In this document: positions 36,010 through 45,994 of the stretch, one piece after another
Position numbering within the stretch: position 1 is the first letter of the stretch
Layout of the letters: each line of letters begins with the position of its first letter
From: Nitrospira sp. SG-bin1
GTDB taxonomy: Bacteria > Nitrospirota > Nitrospiria > Nitrospirales > Nitrospiraceae
Reading direction: 5' to 3'
Assembly: GCA_002083365.1 (NCBI GenBank)
Contig: LVWS01000043.1
Location: forward strand, 1 to 64,000
Length of the DNA: 64,000 nt
Notes under the pieces: generated by a model
The model's input: only the letters and a program-made list of their open reading frames with translations
Told to the model about the DNA's origin: nothing
Database searches by the model: none
Translations under genes and position numbers: made by a program

Positions 36010-37494
36010 ATGAAGCAGTCACTACGCGTACGTGTTGGCGATCTTTCCATAAAGAAGGGGACGACGTTGCCGACGCCTGTTCCGACACAGATCGTAGCCA
36101 ATGAGGAGTTTCTCCCGATGGCACAGACGCCCGAGCAGGCCTGTGTCGAACGAGTCACGAGGGAGTTGGTGAACACGGCGGTGGCTCGGCTGGGGACCAC
36201 GCGCCGGGAGTTTCTCAAAACAACGGGAAGTATGGCGGCTGCGCTGCTTGCCATGAACGACATATTCGGCCGGTTTTTCAGTATCGGCGACATAGAGCTG
36301 TTTGAAACGGCGGCATTTGCCGAGCAGCAGGCCGATCCATATTTTATCTTCGACGTGCAGACCCACTATGTCAGTTCCCACTACGATCCGTCCGATACCG
36401 AATCCCGTCGGAAGGGTGCCGTTTCCAAACAGGCTCTGTTGTCGTTGAGAAAGCACATTCGAGAGGCAGGACTCAACCCCAAATTGGCAGATGATCGAGG
36501 CACCCTCGATGATCTGTCATGGAAGAATTTCGTAAAAGAAGTGTTCTTCGACAGCGAGACGACCCTCGGCTTGATCAGTACGCCGCCCGGGCCTTATCCT
36601 CAGGAGGCCGTCGTCCCGCCGAAAGAGATGGCCCACATTCGTGATGAGGTCAATCGGTTGGCCGGGTCGCAACGGATGCTGGCGCACGGTCTCACGACCC
36701 CTCAGTTGGGCGCGGCTGATTTAGAATTCATGGCGATGCAGGTTGACACGCTCAAGGTCGACGCATGGAAATGCTACACCGGTTCCTGTCCGAAGGGATT
36801 CGATCGAGGTTGGTGGATGGATGATGAGCGCATCGCCTATCCGATGTTGGAGCAGGCGCGAAAGCTCGACGTGAAGCGCATATGTGTGCACAAGGGGCTG
36901 CCCCTCGGTCCTGTGCCGGACTATAACCATCCGAGAGATCTGATCAAAGCGGCGAAGGACTTCCCGGATCTCAGTTTTTTGGTGTATCACTCAGGGCTCC
37001 GCGGCGTGGCATCGATCGATCAGGTGTTCGCGAAGACCGGTGACATTCCATGGACCACTGAATTCTGCCGGTTGAAAGAAGCGGAGCCGAGCATCTCGAA
37101 TATCTACATGGAGTTGGGTTCTACCTTCGCGCAGTTGGTGACGACCTATCCGTTGATCTGCGCGCATCTGCTGGGGCGGATTATTCGCGCATTCGGCGTC
37201 GATCATGTCCTGTGGGGAACGGATTCCATCTGGTATGGAACGCCGCAATGGCAGATCGAGGCGTTCCGGCGATTCCAGATTCCCGAAGAATTGCTGGAAA
37301 AGCATCAGTATCAGCCTTTGACGAGGCGGGTGAAGGAACGAATTTTTGGATTGAATGCAGCCAAGGTGTTTGGAGTCAATGTGGAGGCGAAGCGGCTCGA
37401 GGTGCCGAATGATGCCCTCGGTCGGCTCAGAATGAGTTATCTGGAGGAGGGACCGGAGCCAAGTCGAAGAGTGTACGGATGGGTGACCGGATGA
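36010..37494 (+). CDS. Amidohydrolase-family metalloenzyme with Tat-like signal
   Basis: A protein of 494 residues of the amidohydrolase (TIM-barrel, amidohydrolase-2 type) family. Candidate metal ligands lie in IFDVQTHY, CVHKGLP, VYHSGL and LWGTDSIWY. Residues 63-71 read TTRREFLKT, a twin-arginine pattern, followed by a short Ala-rich stretch (SMAAALLAMND), so export folded by Tat is possible, though the hydrophobic part is weak. There are two good starts: ATG 36010 and ATG 36118 (the latter with AGGAG), which would give a more normal signal length. The closest known functions are decarboxylase- or hydrolase-like; the substrate is not predicted. Followed 41 bases later by the AIM24 gene. Confidence 0.78.
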   Translation: MKQSLRVRVGDLSIKKGTTLPTPVPTQIVANEEFLPMAQTPEQACVERVTRELVNTAVARLGTTRREFLKTTGSMAAALLAMNDIFGRFFSIGDIELFETAAFAEQQADPYFIFDVQTHYVSSHYDPSDTESRRKGAVSKQALLSLRKHIREAGLNPKLADDRGTLDDLSWKNFVKEVFFDSETTLGLISTPPGPYPQEAVVPPKEMAHIRDEVNRLAGSQRMLAHGLTTPQLGAADLEFMAMQVDTLKVDAWKCYTGSCPKGFDRGWWMDDERIAYPMLEQARKLDVKRICVHKGLPLGPVPDYNHPRDLIKAAKDFPDLSFLVYHSGLRGVASIDQVFAKTGDIPWTTEFCRLKEAEPSISNIYMELGSTFAQLVTTYPLICAHLLGRIIRAFGVDHVLWGTDSIWYGTPQWQIEAFRRFQIPEELLEKHQYQPLTRRVKERIFGLNAAKVFGVNVEAKRLEVPNDALGRLRMSYLEEGPEPSRRVYGWVTG

Positions 37495-37535
37495 GCGGGC
37501 AAAAGGTCTGAAGACATACATAGAGGAGAAGTAGG

Positions 37536-38219
37536 ATGAAAAGCGAGATCCTGTATCCCGGTGCATTTCCCATGGTGCGTGTGGAGCTGGCAGAGGGAGA
37601 GCATATCAAGGCTGAGTCCGGCGCGATGGTGGCCTGCTCCCCGACCATCGACATCGAAAGCAAAATGGAGGGCGGATTTCTGGGAGCGTTGTCGCGAAAG
37701 TTTTTGACAGGAGAAAAGTTCTTCTTCCAGACGCTACGCGCCAGTCGAGGTGCCGGTGAGGTGCTGTTGGCACCTACTGTCCCGGGAGAAATTGTCATTC
37801 TGGAGCTCGATGGTGTCAACGAGTATATGGTGCAGAAGGATGGGTTCTTAGCTGGTGCCGATGGAATTACAATCGATAGCCAGATGCAGAGCATGAGCCG
37901 TGGATTGCTGGGCGGAGAGGGGTTCTTCATCCTTAAAATGAGCGGGAAAGGGATGCTCGTTCTCAACAGCTTCGGCGCCATTCACAAGATCGAGTTGAGA
38001 CCCGGTCAGGAATATATCGTGGACAATAGCCATTTGGTTGCGTGGTCCACCACGACCACGTACAACATCGAAAAGGCCACGTCCGGATGGGTCGCCAGCT
38101 TCACGTCCGGCGAAGGCTTTGTCTGCCGGTTCCGCGGGCCAGGGATCGTGTTCATTCAGAGCCGCAATCCAGGCGGGTTCGGGGCGTGGGTCCGCCAGTT
38201 CATTCCGGTCACAGAATAG
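37536..38219 (+). CDS. AIM24 family protein (TIGR00266 / DUF124)
   Basis: A 227-residue beta-rich protein of the AIM24 family. The order of blocks is typical: an N-terminal MVRVELAEGEHIKAESGAMV, then GGFLGALSRKFLTGEKFFFQ, EVLLAPTVPGEI, and a C-terminal GPGIVFIQSRNPGGF. The family is widespread in bacteria and mitochondria, with an unclear function in membranes or inner-membrane organisation. No membrane segment is seen. It follows the amidohydrolase with GAGGAG as ribosome site, and may form a unit with it. Confidence 0.88.
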   Translation: MKSEILYPGAFPMVRVELAEGEHIKAESGAMVACSPTIDIESKMEGGFLGALSRKFLTGEKFFFQTLRASRGAGEVLLAPTVPGEIVILELDGVNEYMVQKDGFLAGADGITIDSQMQSMSRGLLGGEGFFILKMSGKGMLVLNSFGAIHKIELRPGQEYIVDNSHLVAWSTTTTYNIEKATSGWVASFTSGEGFVCRFRGPGIVFIQSRNPGGFGAWVRQFIPVTE

Positions 38220-38326
38220 CGTCGATTGCCATGGTTGCTGAGAAGGTTTTAGCTCTGGGGATAACTCTCTCGTGCTCCACGGCTGCGCTGTCTGTCGCAG
38301 AAATATGAACCGCCGCATGCCACTCG

Positions 38327-39463
38327 ATGACTGATCCCATTCCCAACGCTCTTTGCTTCGGCGACGAACTTCCCGCCAGCGGCATGCCGTGCCTGGTCCA
38401 TGTCGAAGCCCATGGGCTCACCATTAACTTTACCGTTGAGGCCGGCCGGGGCCAGCCGTCATCCGTGCCGTTTTCAAGTATGAAGGTCTCAGCCGGCGGG
38501 CTTGATCATGATCAGCTCGTGCTCGACTGGGTGGGGCCGATGGGCCGGCGAACACTCTATCTGAAACATCCCGATGTGATTCATGCCTTCCGGCAAGCCG
38601 CGCCCGATCATCTGACCGTCCCGCTTCAGCGAGCGGTGGAGCAAGTGCGTCGAGTGCGGCACCGGCATCGGATGGTCTGGGGCGTCACGAGCGGGATCGT
38701 CCTCGCCTTGGTGCTGGGGCTCTGGTTCGGAAGCGACCTGCTGGTTGAACTCGCGGTGAATCGAATTCCTGTCGAGTGGGAGCAGAAACTAGGCGAATCG
38801 GCCTATCGGGACTTTCTTGCGCAGCAAGATGTGGTGAAAGACGGCCCGTCCGTGGCCGCGGTCAAAGAAATGACCCATCGCTTAACCGATCCCATTCCGG
38901 AGAACCCCTACACATTCGAGATCACCGTCGTGAAGAGCGATGTGGTGAATGCCTTTGCCTTGCCCGGTGGGTATATCGTCGTGTTCACGGGACTGATGAA
39001 AAAAGCGGAAAGCCCGGAAGAGGTGGCGGGCGTACTGGCCCATGAGCTGAACCATGTGCTCCAGCGGCATGGGCTCGAACGAATCGTCAAGCAGCTGGGT
39101 CTTGTAACCGTTGTGTCAATCGTGCTTGGAAACCAGCAAGGGCTCGGGGGAATCATGAAGCAGCTCAGCGTGGAATTGATGACGCTGAAGTTCGGCCGAG
39201 CGCAGGAAACAGAAGCAGATGTGACCGGTGTTCAGATGCTCCACCGCGCCAAGATCGATCCGTCCGGCATGATCACCTTTTTCCAGCGGTTGGCGGAGAA
39301 AGATGGGGGACGAGTCGAGTGGCTTTCCACCCATCCGATGAGCAGCGCGAGAGCGGATCGTCTGAGAGTTGAGCTCGCAGGTATGTCGAAGCAGCATACC
39401 GCACCCTTTACATTCGAGTGGGCCAAGGTCCAGACCTCTCTCGGTGCCCCGGCTAGCCCGTGA
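38327..39463 (+). CDS. M48-family membrane metalloprotease
   Basis: A zinc peptidase of 378 residues. The catalytic HELNH is near residue 240, followed by VLQRHG, and the third ligand region is QETEADVTGVQML near residue 295. The final block WLSTHPMSSARADRL is also typical of this group (BepA/LoiP-like). A 115-residue N-terminal domain and a membrane segment (VTSGIVLALVLGLWFG, about residues 121-140) come before the protease, so it is anchored in the inner membrane with the protease domain probably periplasmic. Likely role: envelope protein quality control. Its last four bases overlap the start of the next gene. Confidence 0.88.
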   Translation: MTDPIPNALCFGDELPASGMPCLVHVEAHGLTINFTVEAGRGQPSSVPFSSMKVSAGGLDHDQLVLDWVGPMGRRTLYLKHPDVIHAFRQAAPDHLTVPLQRAVEQVRRVRHRHRMVWGVTSGIVLALVLGLWFGSDLLVELAVNRIPVEWEQKLGESAYRDFLAQQDVVKDGPSVAAVKEMTHRLTDPIPENPYTFEITVVKSDVVNAFALPGGYIVVFTGLMKKAESPEEVAGVLAHELNHVLQRHGLERIVKQLGLVTVVSIVLGNQQGLGGIMKQLSVELMTLKFGRAQETEADVTGVQMLHRAKIDPSGMITFFQRLAEKDGGRVEWLSTHPMSSARADRLRVELAGMSKQHTAPFTFEWAKVQTSLGAPASP

Positions 39464-40050
39464 ACCGCTCCGGCACAATCCGCATCGGTGTGATTGCCGA
39501 TACGCATGGCCTGTTCGACCCGGCAATCATGCGCCATTTCCATGGCGTGAATCATATTGTTCACGCCGGTGATATCGGCGGGCGAGGCGTCATCGAACAA
39601 CTTGAAACGATTGCTCCCGTGACGGCCGTCTGCGGCAATGTCGATGGGTATGAACGAAGTGGTTTCCCCTTTGAGGCCACGATTGAGTTGGCCGGCTGTG
39701 TAATCGCCATTCGTCATGTCGTCTATGAAGGAGGAAAGCTCACGAAAGAAGGACGAGCATTTTTGAATCGCACTCGACCGGACATTTGTATCTTCGGTCA
39801 TACCCACCAACCGAAGAACGAATGGTTCGGTGACACGCTGCTGTTCAACCCGGGCTCGGCAGGACCAAAGCGATTCAAACTGCCACGAGAGCTGGGACTT
39901 ATTACAATCCGCGAAAACGAAGTCGGTGCTTCCCATGTCGCACTCGCCGATCGAGCAGAGAAGGTTCACTCCCAAGGCGACACTTCCTGTCTTCAGTCGC
40001 ATGGCTCCGGACACACGAATGTAAAGACGTGGAAACAGCGCAGGCGTTGA
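39460..40050 (+). CDS. YfcE/MJ0936-type metallophosphoesterase
   Basis: A 196-residue calcineurin-like phosphoesterase. The metal motifs are ADTHGL near residue 14, HAGDIGG near 36, GNVDG near 59 and GHTHQPKN near 113. It begins with a GTG overlapping the M48 stop (GTGA), a sign of translational coupling. Family members act on phosphodiesters in vitro; the natural substrate is unknown. The C-terminal 35 residues are polar and not part of the fold. Beyond it, 190 bases separate it from the convergent HD gene. Confidence 0.88.
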   Translation: MNRSGTIRIGVIADTHGLFDPAIMRHFHGVNHIVHAGDIGGRGVIEQLETIAPVTAVCGNVDGYERSGFPFEATIELAGCVIAIRHVVYEGGKLTKEGRAFLNRTRPDICIFGHTHQPKNEWFGDTLLFNPGSAGPKRFKLPRELGLITIRENEVGASHVALADRAEKVHSQGDTSCLQSHGSGHTNVKTWKQRRR

Positions 40051-40242
40051 CGCCACGCTGTTGGAAGTCGTGACCGTATCAAGCCGATAGGCGCATGGCA
40101 CGGAAGTCCTCATGGATGCCGCGCGAGTACCGCGGCGGACGCTGATCTGAGCCTTTCCCTTGTGGGGAGAGGTCCCTGGCAGCCAAGCTGGAGGATTCGC
40201 CTGTATTGATGTTCACGCCATGACGATTGAGGCATCGATCGT

Positions 40243-41661
40243 TCAGTAGTTGGATTCGAGGCTGGTCGGTGTCTTGTTGAGCACGGTGGCGGCAGCTTGC
40301 GAGAGTGCGGCGTCGTGATGGTGGTCGAGAGAATAGATTCGAAATTGGATGAGTCTCGTGGGGAGAAGATCCAAGAACTCTTCCAGCGGTTCGGAAGAGA
40401 CTTGGCCGGTCCCGGGATCGTACACATAGAGTGGATTTCCCCGGCGGTCCTTGGGGTCTGGGCGTGGATCCAGTAAGGCCATGTCCACGCGAAACGGCAG
40501 CCGCCTTAGGCCGGAAGGCAGTTCTTTGGCGATCAGCTGCTCAAAGTGACGATGGCTGGGAAATGTCATGCCGCGCTCTTGTCCTTTTTCTTTCAGCGTC
40601 GTGCTGTACGCCATTTTCCACTTGACGTCCCGGCCCAAGATCCGTGCCCACTCCTGTCCTAGTTGTCTGCGAGCTTTGTGTCGGGATTGTTTCCATTCGC
40701 GGACTTCTTCCAAGAGCGACCAATCGGTCAGGATACGGTACCGGTCCATGTTCTTGCGCGGATCCTCGGGGCAGAGCAGCTTCATTGTCTGACCGAAGAT
40801 ATCCCGCAGATGGATATCAATCGCTCTGGTGGTTCGATGAAAATAGACATTGGAGTAGAGATACATCCTGGTGTTCAGAAACATTTGAAGGGACGGAAGC
40901 CCTGTTTTGTGAATCGTGAACCCTTTCTCCGTCACGATCGTATAATGTATCAATCTCGTCAGATCCACCGGACCGACCGCCACGCCGCACATATACGAGT
41001 CCCTTAAAACATAGTCCAGGTTGTCTCCCGTGTAACTGCCTGAGATGACAGGCTGAAGCATGTTCAACCAGCGAGGCAGGCGGGAATTGTCCTTACCCTT
41101 CTCCTTGAGAATCAGGTGGGCGATCTGGTCGGGATTCAGTTCCTCCCCTTTCGCGAAGGGGCCGGAGGGACTTCGTCGGATCTTCCTGATGAGAGGGGCC
41201 AGATGTTCACGGATGATGATTTGCCCCAACCGTTCATGGGTGAGCCCATGGGCATGGAGAAAATTGTCATCGAAGAAATGGCAAAAGGGTCCGTGCCCGA
41301 TATCGTGCACCAAGGCCGTCACCCGTAAGAATGCTTCGACAAAGTTGGCCGAGGGCACGTCTTTGACGGCTTTCTTGAGAAAGGGATACAGATGTCGGGC
41401 GAATCGCCCCGCCACGTGCATCGTTCCCAAAGAATGGACGAACCGGGTATGTTCAGCCGAGGGATAGACCCAGCGGGCGCTCTGCAGCTGGTAGATGTAT
41501 CGCAGCCGCTGAACCCATGGAGAATCGATCAAGTCTTTCTCGGTATGCTCGTGAGGATCGGGGTTCGCGAACGGAACGGTAAAGGTGACGTACTTATGGA
41601 TGGGATCGGCAATAAGCGCAGAGCCATCATACGGAGCGTCGGGCCGGTCTACTGATTCCAT
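40243..41661 (-). CDS. HD-domain hydrolase (SAMHD1/dNTPase-like)
   Basis: A 472-residue HD-superfamily protein. The metal site is visible: His in EHTRFVHSLG near residue 70, HD in ALVHDIGHGPFCHFF near 116-129, and a later Asp in DNLDYVLRDS near 215. The order matches the deoxynucleotide triphosphohydrolase/SAMHD1-like group, but the substrate may also be another nucleotide. It is the last gene of the minus-strand group lon-thiL-DUF2062-HD, 14 bases after the DUF2062 gene. Cytoplasmic, no signal. Confidence 0.85.
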   Translation of the reverse strand: MESVDRPDAPYDGSALIADPIHKYVTFTVPFANPDPHEHTEKDLIDSPWVQRLRYIYQLQSARWVYPSAEHTRFVHSLGTMHVAGRFARHLYPFLKKAVKDVPSANFVEAFLRVTALVHDIGHGPFCHFFDDNFLHAHGLTHERLGQIIIREHLAPLIRKIRRSPSGPFAKGEELNPDQIAHLILKEKGKDNSRLPRWLNMLQPVISGSYTGDNLDYVLRDSYMCGVAVGPVDLTRLIHYTIVTEKGFTIHKTGLPSLQMFLNTRMYLYSNVYFHRTTRAIDIHLRDIFGQTMKLLCPEDPRKNMDRYRILTDWSLLEEVREWKQSRHKARRQLGQEWARILGRDVKWKMAYSTTLKEKGQERGMTFPSHRHFEQLIAKELPSGLRRLPFRVDMALLDPRPDPKDRRGNPLYVYDPGTGQVSSEPLEEFLDLLPTRLIQFRIYSLDHHHDAALSQAAATVLNKTPTSLESNY

Positions 41662-41675
41662 GGGTAACGGACATC

Positions 41676-42182
41676 TTAGCCCACCCGGTCCGAAGGCGGC
41701 AACGGTTCAGTCGTGGAAGCACCGGCCGCATGGCGGTATTTCGTGATGAGAAAGTAGGCAGCCGGGTATGATACTGCCGCTCCGAGTACACTGAGAATCA
41801 GTCCTCCGAGCATAAATGGACCGGCGTAGGGGAGAACCTGCTCATAGATGCCGTTGAAACTCAGATCATGCCAATCGAACGTTGGTGCATCGGTGCGTCC
41901 TAATAGCAAGGCGCCCGTCCAATAGGTCGCACCTAAGATAGGAATGAGCGTCCAAGGATTGTTGATCAGCGCTCCGGTCAACAAGGCTAAAAAGTTAAGA
42001 CCGAAGAGCCAGGTACACAAGGCCACCATGGCCGTATGAAGACCATAGGTCGGCGAGAAGGCGATGAAGACGCCCAGCGCAAACGCCAGCGCGGTGCGAT
42101 GCGGTGACTCTTGTAAATGGAGGACTTGGCGCAGAAGCGCTCGGAATGATCGGTTCCCCCGAGCTGAGTTCTGGTGAGCCAT
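41676..42182 (-). CDS. DUF2062 membrane protein
   Basis: A 168-residue inner-membrane protein with four or so hydrophobic segments. The DUF2062 signature ALAFALGVFIAFSPTYGLHT is near residues 31-50, followed by NNPWTLIPI. The family is sometimes found near glycosyltransferases or as a small membrane protein without a known function. It lies 9 bases from thiL. The C-terminal tail is Pro/Ser rich. Confidence 0.88.
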   Translation of the reverse strand: MAHQNSARGNRSFRALLRQVLHLQESPHRTALAFALGVFIAFSPTYGLHTAMVALCTWLFGLNFLALLTGALINNPWTLIPILGATYWTGALLLGRTDAPTFDWHDLSFNGIYEQVLPYAGPFMLGGLILSVLGAAVSYPAAYFLITKYRHAAGASTTEPLPPSDRVG

Positions 42183-42191
42183 ATCAGGACT

Positions 42192-43238
42192 TCAGCGGAA
42201 GTGCTCGTAACTGGTGACTGGCATAGGCCGGGCCTGACCCTCGGATGTCATTTGAATGCCGAACCGATGCGGGCGAATCGTTCCGATGTGCGTCATGCGG
42301 TAACCTCGTGCTCGTGCTTGCCGATCAATCTTATCGCAGTTGTGCGGCGATGCAGTGAACAGAAGCTCATAGTCTTCACCGCCGGCTAGTGCGAGCCGAA
42401 TCGGCGAGACTCCGATCGCCCGTGCATAGGCTCGGCAGGCCGGTGAGATCGGGATCTTTCCGAGCTCAACCTCGGCGCCGACCTTGCTTTCATCGCAGAG
42501 ATGCCGAAGATCTCCGGAGAGGCCGTCGGACAGATCGATGGCGGCGGAGGCAAGTCGTCGATCGTTCAGCCACTGGCCTTCCGCCACTCTCGCAGCGGGG
42601 TGGGTGTGTCGGCGGATGAGAAATTGCCGATGGGAGCGCGAAAATTCGGTTTTCTGCTTTCCCCGGCGGAGAGAGGAGGAGGTGCTGCTCATCAAAAGCT
42701 GAAGACCCGCCAGGGAGTCACCCAACGTACCCGAGACATAGATGCGATCTCCCGCTTTGGCCCCGTGGCGAAAAAGCGCCCGACGTTCGTTCGTTGTGCC
42801 GACCAAGGTGATGCTGAGAAAGAGTCCGGCCTTGGAGGCCGAGGTATCTCCACCGATGAGCGCCACATCATAGGGGCGGCAGGCCTTCATCAAACCGCGG
42901 TACAGCACATAGATATACGACTGCTTGAATGTTCTTGGGATGGCAAGCGAAACGAGCAGATAGCGAGGGACGGCGCCCATTGCCGCGATATCGCTGAGAT
43001 TCGCCATGGCCGCCCGGTATCCGACGGATTCAGGGGGAGTCGATTTCAGGTCAAAGTGGACCCCTTCGGCAAGCAAATCCGTTGTGAAATGCCACCAGGC
43101 CTGGGAAGCGGTCTCAATGACGGCTGCATCATCGCCGATGCCCTGAACGAGACCCGGTGCGCGATGGGCAAATCGGTCTGCGAGCGATCGGATGAGCGCA
43201 AATTCATGGATGGAGGCGTCGGCCTGACGACGGGCCAC
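42192..43238 (-). CDS. thiL: Thiamine-monophosphate kinase
   Basis: Phosphorylates thiamine monophosphate to thiamine diphosphate, the cofactor also used by the oxidoreductase earlier in the window. The 348-residue protein has GIGDDAAVI near residue 33, the GGDTSAS block near 127, and SGTLGDSLAGLQLL. The C-terminal half has AIDLSDGLSGDL and AGGEDYELLFT, all standard for ThiL. The start ATG is 9 bases from the lon stop, so it is co-transcribed with lon, an arrangement with no obvious functional link. Confidence 0.95.
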   Translation of the reverse strand: MARRQADASIHEFALIRSLADRFAHRAPGLVQGIGDDAAVIETASQAWWHFTTDLLAEGVHFDLKSTPPESVGYRAAMANLSDIAAMGAVPRYLLVSLAIPRTFKQSYIYVLYRGLMKACRPYDVALIGGDTSASKAGLFLSITLVGTTNERRALFRHGAKAGDRIYVSGTLGDSLAGLQLLMSSTSSSLRRGKQKTEFSRSHRQFLIRRHTHPAARVAEGQWLNDRRLASAAIDLSDGLSGDLRHLCDESKVGAEVELGKIPISPACRAYARAIGVSPIRLALAGGEDYELLFTASPHNCDKIDRQARARGYRMTHIGTIRPHRFGIQMTSEGQARPMPVTSYEHFR

Positions 43239-43247
43239 GGCACTATC

Positions 43248-45746
43248 CTATGACCGGGCTGGCCGCCGGTTTGCCATCACCGTCGCCGGAAGTTCAGGCG
43301 ATCGCCGGCCTTTCCCTGGTCGTAAAGGTCGGATACGGGCCGGCGTAGGAGGAGTCGAGTGCCTCTTGGCGACCGGTGATGTCTTGACTCTTCGGCGGAG
43401 GGCAATCTTCATGACGTCGTCCATGGTATCGACAAAAGCCAATTGAATACCCTTGAGGAGATGCTTGGGGATTTCTTCCAGGTCCTTCTTGTTTCGACGC
43501 GGGAGAATCACCGTGGTGAGTTTCGCCCGCTTCGCAGCCAAAATTTTTTCCTTGAGCCCTCCGATGGGGAGGACACGGCCGCGCAAGGTGATTTCTCCGG
43601 TCATCGCCAAGTCACGTCTCGCCGGCGTGCCGGAGAATGCCGAGGCGATGGCGGTCGCCATCGTGATGCCGGCCGAGGGGCCGTCTTTGGGGATGGCTCC
43701 GGCCGGGACATGGATATGCAAGTCCTGCCTGCTGAACATGCCGGGGTTGAGATGCAAGGTCTTTTCTCGTGAGCGGACATAGCTCAGTGCCGCTTGAGCG
43801 GATTCCTTCATCACATCTCCCAGGTGGCCGGTGAGCGTCAGCTGGCCTTTCCCTTTCATTACCGTCGCCTCGATATAAAGGACATCGCCTCCCGACTCCG
43901 TCCACGCGAGGCCGGTCGCCACACCGACTTCATCTTTTTCCAGCTCTGCTTCCGGGACATATTTCGACACGCCGAGATATTTATGGAGGTTGGATGGGTC
44001 GATCGGAAACCCTTGGCCTTTGCCCTCGGCGACTTTCTTCGCGACCTTGCGCATCACGTTGGCGATCTCGCGTTCCAGATTCCGCACTCCGGCTTCCCGC
44101 GTGTAGTGCGAAATGATCTGGCGGATCGCCGGCTCCGTCAGGCGGACATGTTTGCCTGTAATCCCATGCTCTTCGAGCTGGCGCGGGATCAGGTATTTCT
44201 GGGCGATACCGAGTTTTTCCTCTTCGGTATATCCCGGGATTTCGATGATCTCCATGCGGTCGCGCAACGCGGGAAGGATCGGATCGATCAGATTCGCCGT
44301 GGTGATGAACATGACTTCAGTGAGGTCGAAAGGAACTCCGAGGTAATGGTCGGTGAACGCACTGTTTTGCTCCGGATCCAGAACCTCCAGCAGGGCCGCC
44401 GAGGGATCGCCCCTAAAATCCATTCCGACTTTGTCCACCTCGTCGAGCATGAACACGGGATTGCCGGTGCCCGCTTGCTTCATGCCTTGAATGATCCGTC
44501 CCGGTAAGGCACCTACATAGGTCCGGCGATGCCCGCGAATTTCCGCTTCATCCCGTACGCCGCCCAGGCTGATCCGTACGAACTCACGCCCCAATGCGCG
44601 GGCGATCGATTTCCCCAGCGAAGTCTTTCCGACTCCCGGTGGGCCGACGAAACAGAGGATCGGCCCCTTCATCTTCTCTTTGAGCTTTCGGACGGCCAGA
44701 TATTCCAGGATTCGCTCCTTGACCTTTTCGAGGTCGTAGTGATCCTCGTTCAACACCTTGGCGGCAGCCTTCAGATCCAGGTTATCCTTCGACCGCTTGG
44801 ACCATGGCAATTCGACCATCCATTCGAGATAGGTCCGCACCGTCGCGGATTCGGCGGTATCCGGATGCATTTTCTCCAGACGCTTCAGTTGTTTTTCGGT
44901 CTCCTTCAACACCTTCTCGGGCATCTTTGCGTCTTTGACCCGCTTGCGGAATTCCGTGATTTCTTCCGCCCGCTCGTCGAGTTCCCCCAACTCCTTTTGA
45001 ATGGCTTTCAGCTGTTCCCGCAGAAAATACTCCCGCTGGGTCTTGTCCATCTCACCCTTGGCTTGGGCCTGGATCTTTTGCTGCATGGAGAGGACTTCGA
45101 TTTCCTTCCCGAGAATGTCGCTCACTTGGCGAAGGCGTTGAATCGGATCGGAGATTTCCAGGACAGCTTGGGTGGCATCGACCTTGAGGCCGAGATTGGA
45201 GGCCACCATGTCGGCCAATCGGCCAGGCTCTTCAAGGTTTTCAATGACAACCATGACATCGGGAATCAAGACTTTCCCTAGGCTCACAATTCGCTCGATC
45301 TGTTCTTTCACGGTCCGCATGACGGCTTCCGCCTCGAGAGCCGTGGCCGTCGGCTTCGTATCGATCAGCTTGTCGATCCGAACGGAGTAGTATGGGTCGG
45401 TCTGAATGTATTTGGTGATCTTAGCCTTGGCGATGCCCTGCACCAGGATCTTGATCCGTTCATCCGGCAGCTTCAGCATCCGCATGATGAGACCGACGGT
45501 GCCGATCGCGTGGATGTCTTTTGGAGTGGGATTCTCGACATCGAGCGCTTTTTGAGTCGCGAGGAAGATCATCCGATTGCCGGCCAGGGCCGCTTCGATG
45601 GCTTTGATCGACATATCTCGTCCGACGAAAAGCGGCAGGACCATGTATGGAAAGACGACGATATCCCGCACCGGTAAGAGCGGGAGCTGGCCGGGAACCT
45701 CGATATTTTGGGGAGGCTGAATTTCTTGTTCGTTTGGGTCGGTCAT
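43248..45746 (-). CDS. lon: ATP-dependent protease La (Lon)
   Basis: Cytoplasmic AAA+ serine protease of 832 residues, degrading damaged and regulatory proteins. The N-terminal substrate-binding domain starts at LPLLPVRDIVVFPYMVLPL near residue 20. The ATPase has Walker A GPPGVGKTSLGKS near residue 368, and the protease domain has the catalytic serine in KDGPSAGITMA near residue 691 and a lysine about 43 residues later. The C-terminal 45 residues are basic and Pro/Arg-rich, longer than in E. coli Lon. It leads the minus-strand operon. Confidence 0.96.
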   Translation of the reverse strand: MTDPNEQEIQPPQNIEVPGQLPLLPVRDIVVFPYMVLPLFVGRDMSIKAIEAALAGNRMIFLATQKALDVENPTPKDIHAIGTVGLIMRMLKLPDERIKILVQGIAKAKITKYIQTDPYYSVRIDKLIDTKPTATALEAEAVMRTVKEQIERIVSLGKVLIPDVMVVIENLEEPGRLADMVASNLGLKVDATQAVLEISDPIQRLRQVSDILGKEIEVLSMQQKIQAQAKGEMDKTQREYFLREQLKAIQKELGELDERAEEITEFRKRVKDAKMPEKVLKETEKQLKRLEKMHPDTAESATVRTYLEWMVELPWSKRSKDNLDLKAAAKVLNEDHYDLEKVKERILEYLAVRKLKEKMKGPILCFVGPPGVGKTSLGKSIARALGREFVRISLGGVRDEAEIRGHRRTYVGALPGRIIQGMKQAGTGNPVFMLDEVDKVGMDFRGDPSAALLEVLDPEQNSAFTDHYLGVPFDLTEVMFITTANLIDPILPALRDRMEIIEIPGYTEEEKLGIAQKYLIPRQLEEHGITGKHVRLTEPAIRQIISHYTREAGVRNLEREIANVMRKVAKKVAEGKGQGFPIDPSNLHKYLGVSKYVPEAELEKDEVGVATGLAWTESGGDVLYIEATVMKGKGQLTLTGHLGDVMKESAQAALSYVRSREKTLHLNPGMFSRQDLHIHVPAGAIPKDGPSAGITMATAIASAFSGTPARRDLAMTGEITLRGRVLPIGGLKEKILAAKRAKLTTVILPRRNKKDLEEIPKHLLKGIQLAFVDTMDDVMKIALRRRVKTSPVAKRHSTPPTPARIRPLRPGKGRRSPELPATVMANRRPARS

Positions 45747-45994
45747 GTGCCTGCCTGTTCTTTATCTATCCCATAAAGAGATGGCGAACTCGACAAACCA
45801 GATTTTGGAACCATTCGTCACGCGTCCGTACAACATGAAGCGCGTCACCCATAAGCTGCAGGGGGCATCCTGGACCTGATGACCGATCTGGGTGGCGCGG
45901 TGCACCAGATTCAACGATCAGTTCGCGATCACGTCGGGTACAGAATGGTCGTTGCCGGGAATTTCGCGACTGAGCGCCCACCACGACGATGGGA
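45747..45994. other. Intergenic region between lon and galU
   Basis: This 248-base gap lies between the lon start and the end of galU. No gene or terminator stands out. It should hold the lon promoter, read leftward, but I found no convincing hexamer pair. Confidence 0.35.

Noticed and set aside
39232..40113. A 293-codon minus-strand frame across the M48 and phosphoesterase genes
   Set aside because: Both plus-strand genes have catalytic motifs and are coupled; the antisense product has none.
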